Positions 7,086 to 17,214 of a stretch of 64,000 nucleotides of DNA are shown piece after piece (position 1 is the stretch's first letter; the number at the start of each line of letters is the position of its first letter). A model generated the notes under the pieces. The model worked only from the letters and a program-made list of their open reading frames with translations. It had not been told where the DNA came from and ran no database searches. The DNA lies in contig NZ_QAYE01000002.1 in assembly GCF_003053745.1 (NCBI RefSeq), positions 310,001 to 374,000 of the forward strand. The letters are read 5' to 3'. Source of the stretch: Sphingomonas faeni (GTDB taxonomy: Bacteria > Pseudomonadota > Alphaproteobacteria > Sphingomonadales > Sphingomonadaceae). The translations under genes and the position numbers were made by a program.

Positions 7086-9035
7086 TCCTCGCGGAGCACC
7101 GGTGCGATCATGCCGACCCATCCGAGAACGGACCGACGGGCAGGGTGTAGCGTGACGTTCCAACGCGGGCAATCGACGATCGCGTAACGATCTTGGCGTT
7201 TGGTCGACCCAGCGCGCTCGCGTCGCGTCGAGGAAGGCGGCGGTCCAGACGAGCGGCGCGTTCCAGTTTATGGCGACTTCGTTGACGGTGAACGCGCGGT
7301 AATCGTCGATCCAGCAGGTTTGCGGTGCGCAACCCTTCATCGGGCCGGGTTCGTTTGCCGCCGCGGAGTTGGGGCCGCCGGAGAGGACGCCGGTGGTGGG
7401 CGCGGGATAGCGCTTGTCCGCTGCGGCGGCCCAGAAGCGGTGGTGCGGGTGCTGTACCGGGCGCGTGCCGATGCCGGTGACGTAGGACCGGTCGAGCGGA
7501 TTGCGGCCGAGGATGTAGTCGAGGCTCGCCACAACCGCGTCGCGATAGGCTGGCTTGCGGTCGATCTGCCATGCGACGCCGAGCACGATCGCGCGGTTGA
7601 GGATCGAACTGCTCGAGCCCCAGGGGTAGTTGGTGCCGCCAAAGGGTATGCCGTAGCCGCTGCGATTGCCTGCGGCGACGAAGCCGTCTGCGAGCGCGAT
7701 GATCCGGCTGCGGAGATTGGCGCGATCGTCTGCGGGCAGCGCGTCGGGCACGGTCGCCAGCGTCAGTGCGCCCGCCAGACTGAGCGAGCCCCAGCCGATA
7801 TCCGCGCCGGGATCGGTGAAGATCCCGTCCTTGCGCAGGCGATTGAGGAAAGCAGGTTCTTTGGTGGTTGCGTAGAGTTGCGCGGCAGCGAAGGTGAACT
7901 CGTCGCGGACATCCGGGTCGCCGTAGCCGCCACTGCCGGTGAAGTCCGAACTGGTGAGCAGATTCGGGTGACGAAGTGCCGCCGCCCAGCCGCGCCGTGC
8001 CGCGGTGAGGCATTTGGTGGCGAAGGCGGGGTCGATCGTGCGCCAGATCCGCGCACACTGCGCCGCGACGCCGACCATGTTAAGCGTTGCCGCGGTCGAG
8101 GGCGGATAGAGGAACCGCGTCTGGTGATCGTCGGCGGGTGCGGTCGGGATGCCCGTCCAGTTCTCGTCGGCGATCTTGGTGTGGACCAACCCGCTTGCGT
8201 CGATCGTCTCGAACCGGGTGATGGCCTTGCCCGCGACGCCGGCGTCCGGGGCAATAGCGAGCTTGGTGCCATCGGGAATCTGCATGGCGAGCAGGAAGCC
8301 AACTTCGACGCGCGCTTCGTCCAGAAGGTCATCCTTGCCGTTGGCGCGTTCTGGCAGCGCGAGGCGGCCGTTGGCGAAGGCGTTGGCGTCACCGAACGCG
8401 GCCAAGCGCTCGTGGAGGTCGAGCAAGGTCCAGGTCGAAACGCCACCGTTGACGACGTACTTGCCGTGGTCGCCGGCGTCGTACCAGCCGCCGGTCGCAT
8501 CGAGCTTATAGTCGCAACCGGGCCATTTGACGCCCTTCTGATCGCGACCGGCAAAGCAGGTGGCGATGTCGGGGGCATGACCGGCGGGGCGAGCAAGGTC
8601 CTTGCGCTCGACGAACGCGGGCAGGATCGGCACGCCGCTGCGCTGTTGGTAGAAGAACGCCATGGCGGCGGTGGCGACGGGTGCGAACGGGCGGTCGGCA
8701 ATCGCGAAGGGGTGGCTGGCGGTCGCGCCGACGTGCAGGCGATAGCCGGTGCCGGGCGTCCTGAAGCTGCCCAAGTCGATCCGGTGGACGCTTTCGCCCG
8801 AGGCTGCGTCAGCGCCTACCGGTATCGTCTGTCCCGACGCCACCGTCTTGCCGCTCGCATCGGTGAGCGTCCACGCAAGCGCCCTGGCCTGCGTCGATGG
8901 CAGGACGGCGATCTTGGGACCGCGCGTCTCGAACCCCGCCTGGCCGATCCTGATCGGCGCGGGCGGGGCTTGCGTGGCAGCCGTCGTCAGCAGGACGGCC
9001 GCCGCACCGAGCAGGGAGGGACTCAATCGCCGCAT
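7080..9035 (-). CDS. Glycoside hydrolase family 9 (cellulase/endoglucanase type) with N-terminal Ig-like domain
   Basis: A 651-residue secreted enzyme with signal peptide MRRLSPSLLGAAAVLLTTAA. The ATG at 9033-9035 overlaps the end of the GH3 gene by 13 bases, supporting translational coupling. After an Ig-like CelD_N domain (about 25-115), the GH9 catalytic domain carries DAGDHGKYV at 186-194 (catalytic Asp pair), HPHHRFW at 529-535, and DDYRAFTVNEVAINWNAP at 577-594 with Glu586 as probable general acid. Family members hydrolyse beta-1,4-glucans, and some are exo-acting glucosidases. GH9 similarity stops near residue 612. The last 40 residues are Arg/Pro-rich, look unlike an enzyme tail, and run into the B12 riboswitch aptamer. 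They may reflect a lost stop codon. Confidence 0.92.
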   Translation of the reverse strand: MRRLSPSLLGAAAVLLTTAATQAPPAPIRIGQAGFETRGPKIAVLPSTQARALAWTLTDASGKTVASGQTIPVGADAASGESVHRIDLGSFRTPGTGYRLHVGATASHPFAIADRPFAPVATAAMAFFYQQRSGVPILPAFVERKDLARPAGHAPDIATCFAGRDQKGVKWPGCDYKLDATGGWYDAGDHGKYVVNGGVSTWTLLDLHERLAAFGDANAFANGRLALPERANGKDDLLDEARVEVGFLLAMQIPDGTKLAIAPDAGVAGKAITRFETIDASGLVHTKIADENWTGIPTAPADDHQTRFLYPPSTAATLNMVGVAAQCARIWRTIDPAFATKCLTAARRGWAAALRHPNLLTSSDFTGSGGYGDPDVRDEFTFAAAQLYATTKEPAFLNRLRKDGIFTDPGADIGWGSLSLAGALTLATVPDALPADDRANLRSRIIALADGFVAAGNRSGYGIPFGGTNYPWGSSSSILNRAIVLGVAWQIDRKPAYRDAVVASLDYILGRNPLDRSYVTGIGTRPVQHPHHRFWAAAADKRYPAPTTGVLSGGPNSAAANEPGPMKGCAPQTCWIDDYRAFTVNEVAINWNAPLVWTAAFLDATRARWVDQTPRSLRDRRLPALERHATPCPSVRSRMGRHDRTGAPRGA

Positions 9036-11551
9036 TTGGTCATCGGTACCGGAGCGGAGTCGATCTTGACGTCGGAGATCGACAGGCCGAGCTTGCCCTC
9101 GGTGGCGATCACGAACGGTGCGGTAACGTGCGCCATGTCGATGCCGCGCTTGGCGAAGCACTGGAGCGGCACGATGGCCTGCTGCCACTCGCCCGGCTTG
9201 CCCGCGGCGAGCGTCCTGGTGATCGGGACGGTGACTGCCTTGCCGTCGTTGCTGACCATGCCGATACCGACCGGTGCGCTACCCGCGCGATCGACGCGGA
9301 CGTCGACGACGAGACTCAGTTCGCCGTTGCTCTCACGTGTCAGGTCGAGCGGACCCGACGCCTCGACCCGCGTTTCGGCGGGGCCGCCGGTCCAGACGAA
9401 CGCGCGCGCGTCTTCCTGGCGGCGGCGGTCGACTGCGGAGGCGGTGAGGCGCTTGGTGGCGGTCGTCGCGTTGACGCCGAGCAACCGGACCTTCGACTGG
9501 CCCTGCTCGACCAGCGCAAGCGACCAGCCCTCGGGCACGCGGCCCTTGCCGAAGATCGTGCCGTTGGACGATGCGGCCATGCCGGCGGGGCGCGCCTCGT
9601 CGAGCTTCGGTACGCTGCCCGGCTTGGTGTAGCTCAGCCCGTAGCCGAATGCGAACAGCGGGTCGTAGCCGGGGTCGGAGCGATTAAGGACATACTGGTC
9701 GGGACGCTTCGGCCAGGAGAAACTGAGCTTGCCGCGGAAGTCGTTGGCGACGCTGCCATCCTTCTTGCGGAACAACACGTCGGCGACGCCGCCGCCTTCG
9801 CTGCCCGGCAGGAACGCCGCGACGAACGCATCGGAGGCGTTAAGTTCGGCGTTCACCCAGAGCGGACGCCCCGACAGGAACACCGCGACGACGGGGACGC
9901 CCGCCGCCTTCAGTTTCCGCAGGAGGTCGAGGTCGGACTTGTCCTCTGGGCTGTATTCCAGATTCGGGCGATCGCCCTTGAACTCGGCATAAGGCTGTTC
10001 GCCGAACACGACGATCGCCGCATCGGGCTTGTTGGCGAAGCTGCCGTCCGCCGACAGCGTCGCGGTGCCGCCGGCGTCCTTGACCGCGGTGCTGATCCCC
10101 GACCAGATCGTCTCGGCATTGGGGAAGTTCGCGTTAGTGGTGCCGCCGCCCTGCCACGTCAGCGACCAGCCACCGGCCTGTTGCGGAATGTTGTCCGCAC
10201 CGCCGCCCGCGACGAGGATGTTGGCGAATGGCTTGAGCGGGAGCAGACTGCCCTCGTTCTTGAGCAGAACCATCGATTCCCGTGCCGCGCGGCGGGCGAT
10301 CGCCCGGTGGTCGGCGGCACCGATCAGGTTCATCTTGCCGGCGAGCGCGCGCGACGACGGGCGACCGCGATCGAACGTGCCGGCGCGGATCTTCACGCGG
10401 AGAATGCGGCGAACCGCGTCGTCGAGCCGCGCGGCGGGGATTTCGCCCGATTGCGCCTGCTTCAACGTGCTGGCGTAGAGCGTCTTCCATCCGCTGCCCG
10501 AATACATGAACATGTCGAGCCCGGCGTTGATCGCGGCGGCGCAGCTCTCGTTCGAGCAGCCATCGACCTGGCCGTGGCCGTTCCAGTCGCCGACCACGAA
10601 GCCGTCGAAGTGAAGGCGATCCTTGAGCACGCCGGTCAGCAGGCTCTTGTTGCCGTGCATCTTGGCGCCGTTCCAGCTCGAGAAGCTCGCCATCACCGAC
10701 TGCGTGCCGGCCTCGATGGCAGCCGGATAGCCGCCGAGATGGATGTCGCGCAGCGTCGTCTCGGGGATACGCGCGTCGCCCTGGTCGCGCCCGCCGGTGC
10801 CGCCATCGCCGAGGAAGTGCTTCGTCGTCGCGATGACGTGATCGGGGGCGAGAAACTCCTTGGTACCGACCTTGCCCTGGACGCCTTCGATCACCGCGCC
10901 AGCGTAATCCGCCTGGATCTGTGGCTCTTCGGAATAGCTCTCGTACGTCCGCCCCCAGCGATCGTCGCGGACGACGGCGAGCGTGGGCGCAAACGTCCAG
11001 TCGATCCCGGCGGCGGCGGTCTCGATCGCGGTGACGTGGCCGATCTCGCGCATCAGGTCGCGATCACGCGCGGCGCCGAGCCCGATATTGTGCGGGAAGA
11101 GCGTCGCGCCTGGGATGTTGTTGTTGCCGTGGACCGCGTCGGTACCCCAGATCACCGGGATCGCGGGACGGCCGTCGCTGCGCGCCATCGACGCATCGTA
11201 GAAGTCGTCGGCGAGCTTGAGCCATTCGACCGGTGGCGCGAGATCGTTACCGTGCGGGCCCGCGTTGCCGCCGTTGAGGATCGAGCCGAGCTTGTAGGTG
11301 CGCAGGTCGGAGGGCTCGATGCTGGCGATATCGACCTGGATCAGCTGGCCGATCTTGTCCTCGACGGACATGCGCTTCATGATCGCATCGATCCGTGCCT
11401 CGACCTTCGGGTCGCGCGAGGGGCGCGCGTTGGCGGTCGGCCAGATTTCCGGATGCGCGACGGGTGAAAGCGGCGCGGTCGGTGCCGCTACGGGCGTCGC
11501 CGCCGATTGCAGCAGAAGCGCGATCGTGAGGCTGGAAAAACTGGCCGACAT
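9023..11551 (-). CDS. Glycoside hydrolase family 3 beta-glucosidase / glucan glucohydrolase
   Basis: An 842-residue secreted enzyme. A weak signal peptide (MSASFSSLTIALLLQSAATP) is followed by the GH3 N-terminal barrel: IGQLIQVD near 68, KHFLGDGGT at 244-252, and the nucleophile motif VVGDWNGHG with Asp322. The second alpha/beta domain (ARESMVLLKNEGSLLPL) and an extra C-terminal beta domain with KPGSVPKLDEARPAG complete the ExoP-like form. These enzymes remove glucose from the non-reducing ends of beta-glucan or cello/gluco-manno-oligosaccharides, usually in the periplasm. It sits between the CE2-type esterase (86 bases upstream) and GH9 (13-base overlap), so it probably finishes oligosaccharides produced by its neighbours. 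Confidence 0.93.
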   Translation of the reverse strand: MSASFSSLTIALLLQSAATPVAAPTAPLSPVAHPEIWPTANARPSRDPKVEARIDAIMKRMSVEDKIGQLIQVDIASIEPSDLRTYKLGSILNGGNAGPHGNDLAPPVEWLKLADDFYDASMARSDGRPAIPVIWGTDAVHGNNNIPGATLFPHNIGLGAARDRDLMREIGHVTAIETAAAGIDWTFAPTLAVVRDDRWGRTYESYSEEPQIQADYAGAVIEGVQGKVGTKEFLAPDHVIATTKHFLGDGGTGGRDQGDARIPETTLRDIHLGGYPAAIEAGTQSVMASFSSWNGAKMHGNKSLLTGVLKDRLHFDGFVVGDWNGHGQVDGCSNESCAAAINAGLDMFMYSGSGWKTLYASTLKQAQSGEIPAARLDDAVRRILRVKIRAGTFDRGRPSSRALAGKMNLIGAADHRAIARRAARESMVLLKNEGSLLPLKPFANILVAGGGADNIPQQAGGWSLTWQGGGTTNANFPNAETIWSGISTAVKDAGGTATLSADGSFANKPDAAIVVFGEQPYAEFKGDRPNLEYSPEDKSDLDLLRKLKAAGVPVVAVFLSGRPLWVNAELNASDAFVAAFLPGSEGGGVADVLFRKKDGSVANDFRGKLSFSWPKRPDQYVLNRSDPGYDPLFAFGYGLSYTKPGSVPKLDEARPAGMAASSNGTIFGKGRVPEGWSLALVEQGQSKVRLLGVNATTATKRLTASAVDRRRQEDARAFVWTGGPAETRVEASGPLDLTRESNGELSLVVDVRVDRAGSAPVGIGMVSNDGKAVTVPITRTLAAGKPGEWQQAIVPLQCFAKRGIDMAHVTAPFVIATEGKLGLSISDVKIDSAPVPMTKCGD

Positions 11552-11637
11552 CTCATTCTCCCCGGACGGTACGCTGACGCGACCCTGTTCTCGTATCCTC
11601 GCTACCGGGTGAGGGCAGCGCGGTGCAAATCATTTGG

Positions 11638-12732
11638 CTATCGATGCGCCCACATCTCGGGATGCGCGTCGATATAGCCCGACAAGGCGGTCGTGATCCG
11701 CGCATCGTCGGCGGTCGACGGATGCGAATGGCATCCCGTGAACGCAAGCCCGGTGACGGGCACGAACGCGATATTGCGCTGCCCTTCCGCCTTCAGACGC
11801 GCGGCAACCTTGCCCACCTCCGCCGCGATCTCGCCCCCGGCCATGTCGGTCGCCCACAGGACGACATGCGCGTCCGGATCGCGCGCCCGGAGGCGTTTGA
11901 CGAAGTCGACATAACGCTGCTCGTAATCGGCATGGAGCGCCTCGCGCGTCGTCCACGGCTCGCCGGGGTGGAGCGGCGTGGTGAAGTCGTTGGTGCCGAG
12001 CGCGATCACGAACAGGCGCGGGTGCCACGCCGGATCGACGTAGCGCGTCGCCTTGTCGAACAGCGTGAAGGGATAGGCAACGGGAAGCGTGTCGGCCGCC
12101 ATGCCATTGTAATTGCGGACGATCCCTCGACCCGAGATCGCATTGACCTGATAGTCCGCGCCGTATCGCCTCGCCGCCAGCGCCGGCATGGCTTGCGAGG
12201 TGTCGGTCGTCGCCCACACCTCCGCTTCGGTGCAGTCGCGCTGGGCTGAGACGTTGCCATAGCCGACGGTATGGGAGTCGCCGATGAACTCGATCTGCCG
12301 CGCCCGGGCGGGGGTGGGCAACGGGCGCGTTCCGGGCGCCGCGTAAAATCCGCCGAAGACGGTCGGTGCGGCCTGGCTCTCGCTGGCGACGTCGACGCGT
12401 ATTGCGTGGCGCCCGTCGGCGAGGCCGGTGACGCGGTAGAGCCCTGGCTTGGGCTTGAACAGCGTCGTCGGGGAGGATGCGTCCACCGTGACACGCAGGA
12501 TGACATCCCCGTCGCCGATCTTCAGCAAAATGCCTGAGCCCCGAAAATTCGTCTCGAAATAGGTGCCCGGCCATTGGCGTCGATAGCCGTCCGGCGTCCG
12601 CTCGACCCGGCCGCCGATATGCATTGGAAGCGCGGCACCGGGCTTGCTCGATACCGCAGTGACGGTGATCGGCGTCGCGACCGCCGACGTCGACAGCAGC
12701 GCTGCACCGAGCAGGCCCAGAACCGTACGCAT
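11638..12732 (-). CDS. SGNH-type acetyl esterase, CE2-like (acetyl-mannan/xylan esterase)
   Basis: 364 residues. I chose the ATG at 12730-12732 because GGAG lies eight bases upstream and a signal peptide follows (MRTVLGLLGAALLSTSAVA). An ATG pair at about 12768-12774, overlapping the GH5 stop, is an alternative giving a longer leader. The N-terminal half (about 25-140) is a beta-rich carbohydrate-binding-like domain. The SGNH hydrolase follows, with FIGDSHTVGYG (Ser153), SGRG near 200, GTND at 246-249, and CHSHPSTADD near 334 supplying the catalytic His. This two-domain order matches carbohydrate esterase family 2, which removes O-acetyl groups from plant polysaccharides. Position between GH5 and GH3 suggests deacetylation of mannan oligosaccharides. 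Confidence 0.82.
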   Translation of the reverse strand: MRTVLGLLGAALLSTSAVATPITVTAVSSKPGAALPMHIGGRVERTPDGYRRQWPGTYFETNFRGSGILLKIGDGDVILRVTVDASSPTTLFKPKPGLYRVTGLADGRHAIRVDVASESQAAPTVFGGFYAAPGTRPLPTPARARQIEFIGDSHTVGYGNVSAQRDCTEAEVWATTDTSQAMPALAARRYGADYQVNAISGRGIVRNYNGMAADTLPVAYPFTLFDKATRYVDPAWHPRLFVIALGTNDFTTPLHPGEPWTTREALHADYEQRYVDFVKRLRARDPDAHVVLWATDMAGGEIAAEVGKVAARLKAEGQRNIAFVPVTGLAFTGCHSHPSTADDARITTALSGYIDAHPEMWAHR

Positions 12733-12767
12733 ACCATGTGCTCCAGTCCGATCCGACAAGGCCGGCA

Positions 12768-14117
12768 TCATAACGCCGCCATTGCTGCGGCATGCGCCCG
12801 GATCACGTCTTGCGTCGAGGCGTCGCTGTCGAACACGCCGTACCAGCCCTGCGGCTCGTGCGGCGGGTCGCCCATATAGGCGAGGTCGCCGCGCTGGAAC
12901 CGGTGGTCGGCATGCGGTGTACGCGCCTCGCCGTTCCACGCCCAGAAGTTCGAGCCCGCGAGTGGTCCGCCGGACTTGGCATTGGCTTCGATCGCCGCAT
13001 AGATCTGGCGATAGAAGCGATCCTTATAGACCGTCGTGATGGTCGGATCATAGGCGGTCTTCCCGTCGCGCGGATAGCCGAACTCCTCGATCACCAGCGG
13101 CTTGCCGAGCGTCGTCGCCAGCCGGATATGCGCGTCGATATAGTTGGCGACCTTGGTCGCGCCCGCGTCGTAGGTGCCGGCGAGATCACCTGCGTCCATC
13201 CAGGTCCAGTTGTTGGGCCAGATATGCGTCGTGAGGTAATCGATCGACGGTGAGCGGTGCGCGGCGAGCACGACGTCCTCGCGCTCGATCGAACCCTTTA
13301 GCCCCTCCGAACCGGTCGAGACGAGGTGGTTGGGATCGAGCATCTTGATGTACCGCGCGGTCTCGTCGATCCAGCGGTAGAAAGCGGGCAGGTTGGGTAT
13401 GGCCACCGCAGGTCCGCCGGCCGGACGCGGCTCGTTCGCCAACTGCCACGCCATGATCGTCGGATCCGCGGCGTAGGCGACGCCCGTCACGGTGTTGGTC
13501 CGCGAGACGACCGCGCGGATATAGTCGCGGTACATCGCCTGCGCCTGGCCGTCGGCGTAGAACGCGGCGTTCCAATCGGCGAACGCAGGCCAAGGGTGCG
13601 CAGGGTCGTTCATGTTGATGAACTTGCCGCCGTTGACCCACGACAGATACGTCATCATCCCGCCCGACCATTCCCAGAAGTTGGTCAGGTAGATCACGCC
13701 GGTCATGTCGCGCTTCGCCATCTCGGCGAGCATCCAGTCGAGGCCCTTGAGCAGGTCTTCGTTGTAGGTCGCGGTCTTGTCGCGGAATCCGGGCGTGATC
13801 GAGTTCTTCAGCGGCGACAGTTCGGCCGAGCCGAGGATGCGGAGGTTGCGCACGCCGAGCGCCTTCAAGCCGTCCAGTTCGCGTCCGAGACGCGCGCGGT
13901 TGCCGTACGCGGTCTCCGCGCCAAGCCATGCGCCGTACCAGATGTTGGCGCCGGCATAGCGGTAGGGCTTGCCGCCGCGCCGGAAGTGGGTTCCGTCGAC
14001 CGTGACGAACGCCGGCGTTGCGGGCAATCCAGCCAGCCGACCGTTGTTTGTGCAGCCAGCGGTCAGGGCAACGCCCCCTAGCAACGCCGCACGTCGACCG
14101 ATCATCGCGTTGTCCAA
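12768..14117 (-). CDS. GH5 endo-beta-1,4-mannanase lipoprotein
   Basis: A 449-residue protein and first gene of the polysaccharide operon. The N-terminus [18 protein letters not shown] is a lipoprotein signal with Cys22 in an LTAGC lipobox, so the enzyme is probably membrane-anchored. GH5 residues are clear: acid/base Glu229 in WQLANEP and nucleophile Glu345 in VIEEFGYP, with TNFWEWSGG and [10 protein letters not shown] lining the cleft. These segments fit subfamily GH5_7 (beta-mannanases). It would cut mannan or glucomannan into oligosaccharides for the CE2-type esterase, GH3 and GH9 encoded downstream. The gene diverges from poxB across a 267-base region (14118-14384) that must hold both promoters. 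No dedicated TonB receptor or regulator is adjacent. Confidence 0.9.
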   Translation of the reverse strand: MDNAMIGRRAALLGGVALTAGCTNNGRLAGLPATPAFVTVDGTHFRRGGKPYRYAGANIWYGAWLGAETAYGNRARLGRELDGLKALGVRNLRILGSAELSPLKNSITPGFRDKTATYNEDLLKGLDWMLAEMAKRDMTGVIYLTNFWEWSGGMMTYLSWVNGGKFINMNDPAHPWPAFADWNAAFYADGQAQAMYRDYIRAVVSRTNTVTGVAYAADPTIMAWQLANEPRPAGGPAVAIPNLPAFYRWIDETARYIKMLDPNHLVSTGSEGLKGSIEREDVVLAAHRSPSIDYLTTHIWPNNWTWMDAGDLAGTYDAGATKVANYIDAHIRLATTLGKPLVIEEFGYPRDGKTAYDPTITTVYKDRFYRQIYAAIEANAKSGGPLAGSNFWAWNGEARTPHADHRFQRGDLAYMGDPPHEPQGWYGVFDSDASTQDVIRAHAAAMAAL

Positions 14118-14384
14118 GCCATCCCCCCTTATACCGCCACCGCGTCGAGCGTCTCCGCCGGGCGATTGATCGACCGGTCGGGTTGTTTAGCGCCAGAGCC
14201 ATTGTCTTTAGGATTGCATGGCGCGGCGCGCTACCGGGATTTATCATACTTGGAGCAGAACGCGTCGGACGCTGTCTGCCGGGATGATGCACCTGCATTC
14301 CGTGCATCCCAATCGTACCAGAACGCGTTTGTCCTCTGCCGTCTCGCTAGCCGAGTTGGGTCGCCATCACTGCCGGAGTTGCTC

Positions 14385-16133
14385 ATGTCCAAGACCATCA
14401 TCGCCGACCTGTTTGCCGAGACGCTGCACCTGGCGGGCGTCGAGCGGATCTACGGCGTCGTGGGCGACAGCCTCAACGGCCTGACCGACAGTTTGCGGCG
14501 ACAGGGCAAGATCGAGTGGATCCATGTTCGCAACGAGGAGGCCGCTGCCTTTGCGGCGGGTGCGGAGGCGCAACTCACTGGCAAGCTGGCGGTATGCGCC
14601 GGATCCTGCGGTCCCGGTAACATGCACCTGATCAACGGGCTCTACGACTGCAACCGGACGCGCGTGCCGGTGCTGGCGATCGCGGCACAGGTGCCGAGCG
14701 GGGAGGTGGGCTCGAACTATTTCCAGGAGACGCGGCCGGAGGCGCTGTTCCGCGAATGCAGCGTCTATTGCGAGACGATCTCCGACGCCGACCAGATGCC
14801 GCGGACGCTGGAGACCGCGATCCGGGCGGCGGTCGGCCACCGCGGCGTGTCGGTCGTCGCGATGCCGGGCGACGTAGCACTGCGATCGACGACGGGCACG
14901 CTGGCACGGTCCAAAGGCGCACTCCTGCCGCCGCCTTCGGTGACGATACCGGCTGAAGCGGACATCGCCGAACTCGCCGCGCTGTTGAACGGTGCGCAGA
15001 AGGTGACGATCCTGGCGGGGCGGGGGTGCCGCACCGCGCATGCAGAGCTCGTCACGCTCGCGGGGATCTTGCAGGCGCCAATCGTCCACGCGCTGGGGGG
15101 CAAGGAGTTCGTCGAATACGATAACCCCTATGACGTCGGCATGACCGGGCTGATCGGCTTTGCGAGCGGCTACGACGCGATGATGGCGTGCGACGTGCTG
15201 CTGATGCTCGGCACGGATTTCCCGTATCGGCAATTCTATCCGGAGAAGGCGAAGGTCGCGCAGATCGACCTGATCCCGGAAAACCTAGGTCGGCGGACGG
15301 CGATCGATATCGGGCTGGTCGGCGATGTCGGCGCTACTCTTGCGGCGCTGATTCCGCGAGTGAAGACCGGGCGCGATGGCAGATTCCTCAAATCCGCGAT
15401 CGAGAATTACGCCGAGTCCCGCAAGGGGCTGGACGATCTTGCCAACGGGACGCCCGGCAGCGGTGTGATCCATCCGCAGCACGTCGCCCGTGTCCTCAGC
15501 GAGCAGGCGACGGACGATGCGGTCTTCGCCTGCGACGTCGGCACGCCGACCGTGTGGGCTGCGCGCTACCTGACAATGAACGGGCGGCGGCGGTTGATCG
15601 GATCGTTCAACCACGGATCGATGGCGAACGCGCTGCCGCAGGCGATCGGCGTGCAGGCTGCGTACCCGGGGCGGCAGGTCGTGACGTTGTCGGGCGATGG
15701 CGGGCTGGCGATGCTGATGGGCGAGTTGCTGACGGTGCGCCAACTCGGCCTGCCGGTGAAGATCATCGTCTTCAACAACGGCACGCTCGGGTTCGTCGAG
15801 ATGGAGATGAAGGCGGCAGGCCTGGTCGAGACCGGCGTCGCGCTCGACAACCCCGACTTTGCGGCGATGGCCCGGGCGATCGGGATCCACGGCGTGCGCG
15901 TGACCGATCCGGGTGACGTCGATGCGGGCATCCGCGAGGTGCTCGCGCATCCGGGGCCGGCGTTGCTCGATGCCGTCACCGCGCGCACCGAATTGTCGAT
16001 GCCGCCCAAGATCACGCTGGAGCAGATGAAGGGCTTCACGCTCTATATGGCGAAGGCGATCATCAGCGGGCGCGGGGACGAGGTGGTCGAGCTGGGCAAG
16101 ACCAATGTCGGCTTGCTCAAACGTCTGTTCTGA
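14385..16133 (+). CDS. poxB: Pyruvate dehydrogenase (quinone) / pyruvate oxidase, thiamine-diphosphate enzyme
   Basis: 582 residues. The ATG at 14385 has GGAG at 14375-14378; the open frame extends upstream but without a comparable start. The N-terminal pyrimidine-binding domain has [10 protein letters not shown] and the catalytic Glu51 in [16 protein letters not shown]. The C-terminal pyrophosphate domain has the GDGGLAM...NN metal/TPP motif (about residues 436-463). Length and layout match E. coli PoxB (572 residues), which decarboxylates pyruvate to acetate and CO2 and passes electrons to ubiquinone at the inner membrane. Related ThDP enzymes such as acetolactate synthase are less likely given the N-terminal motif and length. 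It is monocistronic, converging on the nitronate monooxygenase gene 30 bases downstream. Confidence 0.88.
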   Translation: MSKTIIADLFAETLHLAGVERIYGVVGDSLNGLTDSLRRQGKIEWIHVRNEEAAAFAAGAEAQLTGKLAVCAGSCGPGNMHLINGLYDCNRTRVPVLAIAAQVPSGEVGSNYFQETRPEALFRECSVYCETISDADQMPRTLETAIRAAVGHRGVSVVAMPGDVALRSTTGTLARSKGALLPPPSVTIPAEADIAELAALLNGAQKVTILAGRGCRTAHAELVTLAGILQAPIVHALGGKEFVEYDNPYDVGMTGLIGFASGYDAMMACDVLLMLGTDFPYRQFYPEKAKVAQIDLIPENLGRRTAIDIGLVGDVGATLAALIPRVKTGRDGRFLKSAIENYAESRKGLDDLANGTPGSGVIHPQHVARVLSEQATDDAVFACDVGTPTVWAARYLTMNGRRRLIGSFNHGSMANALPQAIGVQAAYPGRQVVTLSGDGGLAMLMGELLTVRQLGLPVKIIVFNNGTLGFVEMEMKAAGLVETGVALDNPDFAAMARAIGIHGVRVTDPGDVDAGIREVLAHPGPALLDAVTARTELSMPPKITLEQMKGFTLYMAKAIISGRGDEVVELGKTNVGLLKRLF

Positions 16134-16163
16134 GCGAGCCGAGATCGGTCGGTGCCGGGTCCG

Positions 16164-17123
16164 TCAGAGCGAAAGACGGGCCCGCGCTGCGCGGTATTCG
16201 CGTTCGAGACGATCGACGCGGTCGGCAACGCTTTCGACCTCGGTGACTGCACCGATGCCTTGGCCCGAGCCCCAGATGTCCTTCCACGCCTTGGGCTTGG
16301 AACCGTTGCCGCCACCGAAGTCCATCGTTTTCAGGTCGCCCTCGGGAAGGTTGTCCGGGTCCATCCCAGCCGCCTGGATCGACGCGCGCAGATAGTTGCC
16401 ATGCACGCCGGTGAATAGGTTGGAATAGATGATGTCGGAGGCTTTGCCGGCGACGATGCCGTCCTTGTACGCCTGATCCGCGTTCGCCTCGGTCGTGGCG
16501 ATGAACGGCGAACCGATATAGCCGAAGTCCGCGCCCATCGCCTGCGCGGCGAGGACGGCGTCGCCGGTTGCGATCGAGCCCGATAGCGCGAGCGGGCCGT
16601 CGAACCACTGGCGGATTTCCTGGATGATCGCGAACGGCGACAGGCGACCGGCATGACCACCGGCCCCGGCTGCGACCGCGATCAGCCCGTCCGCACCCTT
16701 TTCCACGGCCTTACGCGCGAACCGGTCGTCGATCACGTCGTGCAGCGTGATGCCGCCCCACCCGTGCACCGCGGTATTCAAGTCCTCCCGCGCACCGAGC
16801 GAGGTAATGACGATCGGCACCTGCCACTTGGCGCAGGTCTCGAGATCGCTCTCGAGCCGATCGTTGGATTTGTGGACGATCTGGTTGACCGCAAAGGGTG
16901 CCGCTGGACGATCGGGATTGGCGCGGTTGTGCGCGCTGAGTTCCTCGGTGATCCGGTGCAGCCATTCGTCGAGCATCGCCTGCGGGCGCGCATTGAGCGC
17001 CGGGAATGAACCGACGATACCCGCCTTACACTGCGCGATCACCAGATCGGGGCCGGAAATGATGAACAGCGGCGAGCCGATAACGGGCAGGCGCAGGTTT
17101 TTTAGAATGGCGGGTACGGTCAT
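16164..17123 (-). CDS. Nitronate monooxygenase family flavoprotein
   Basis: A 319-residue single-domain FMN barrel protein of the 2-nitropropane dioxygenase/NMO family. Visible hallmarks are LPVIGSPLFIISGPDLVIAQ at the N-terminus, the phosphate-binding segment AVAAGAGGHAGR with the conserved His157, and SGSIATGDAVLAAQAMGAD. Class I enzymes oxidise toxic propionate-3-nitronate and alkyl nitronates; many family members have no known physiological substrate. It uses an ATG at 17121-17123. It lies downstream of paoABC on the same strand, 91 bases after the paoC stop with a 12-base-pair inverted repeat between, so co-transcription is possible but doubtful. Confidence 0.9.
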   Translation of the reverse strand: MTVPAILKNLRLPVIGSPLFIISGPDLVIAQCKAGIVGSFPALNARPQAMLDEWLHRITEELSAHNRANPDRPAAPFAVNQIVHKSNDRLESDLETCAKWQVPIVITSLGAREDLNTAVHGWGGITLHDVIDDRFARKAVEKGADGLIAVAAGAGGHAGRLSPFAIIQEIRQWFDGPLALSGSIATGDAVLAAQAMGADFGYIGSPFIATTEANADQAYKDGIVAGKASDIIYSNLFTGVHGNYLRASIQAAGMDPDNLPEGDLKTMDFGGGNGSKPKAWKDIWGSGQGIGAVTEVESVADRVDRLEREYRAARARLSL

Positions 17124-17170
17124 GCCAGTTTTCTAGCGCAACCTATTCGCGCGCGCCAGAGCCGCTTTTG

Positions 17171-17207
17171 CCCTCCACCCCGACCGCTGTCGGGACGGGG
17201 TGGAGGG
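17171..17207. repeat. Intergenic inverted repeat (12-bp perfect arms)
   Basis: CCCTCCACCCCG (17171-17182) and CGGGGTGGAGGG (17196-17207) are exact reverse complements around a 13-base loop. The hairpin lies between paoC and the nitronate monooxygenase gene. No T-run follows it in the direction of transcription, so it is more likely a dispersed palindrome or RNA stabiliser than a simple intrinsic terminator. Confidence 0.75.
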
Positions 17208-17214
17208 CAGGGTA

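Noticed and set aside
7200..11467. Long open frames on the plus strand opposite the GH9 and GH3 genes (about 780-810 codons)
   Set aside because: They mirror the third-position GC pattern of the real minus-strand genes, have no recognisable domains and lack ribosome sites.
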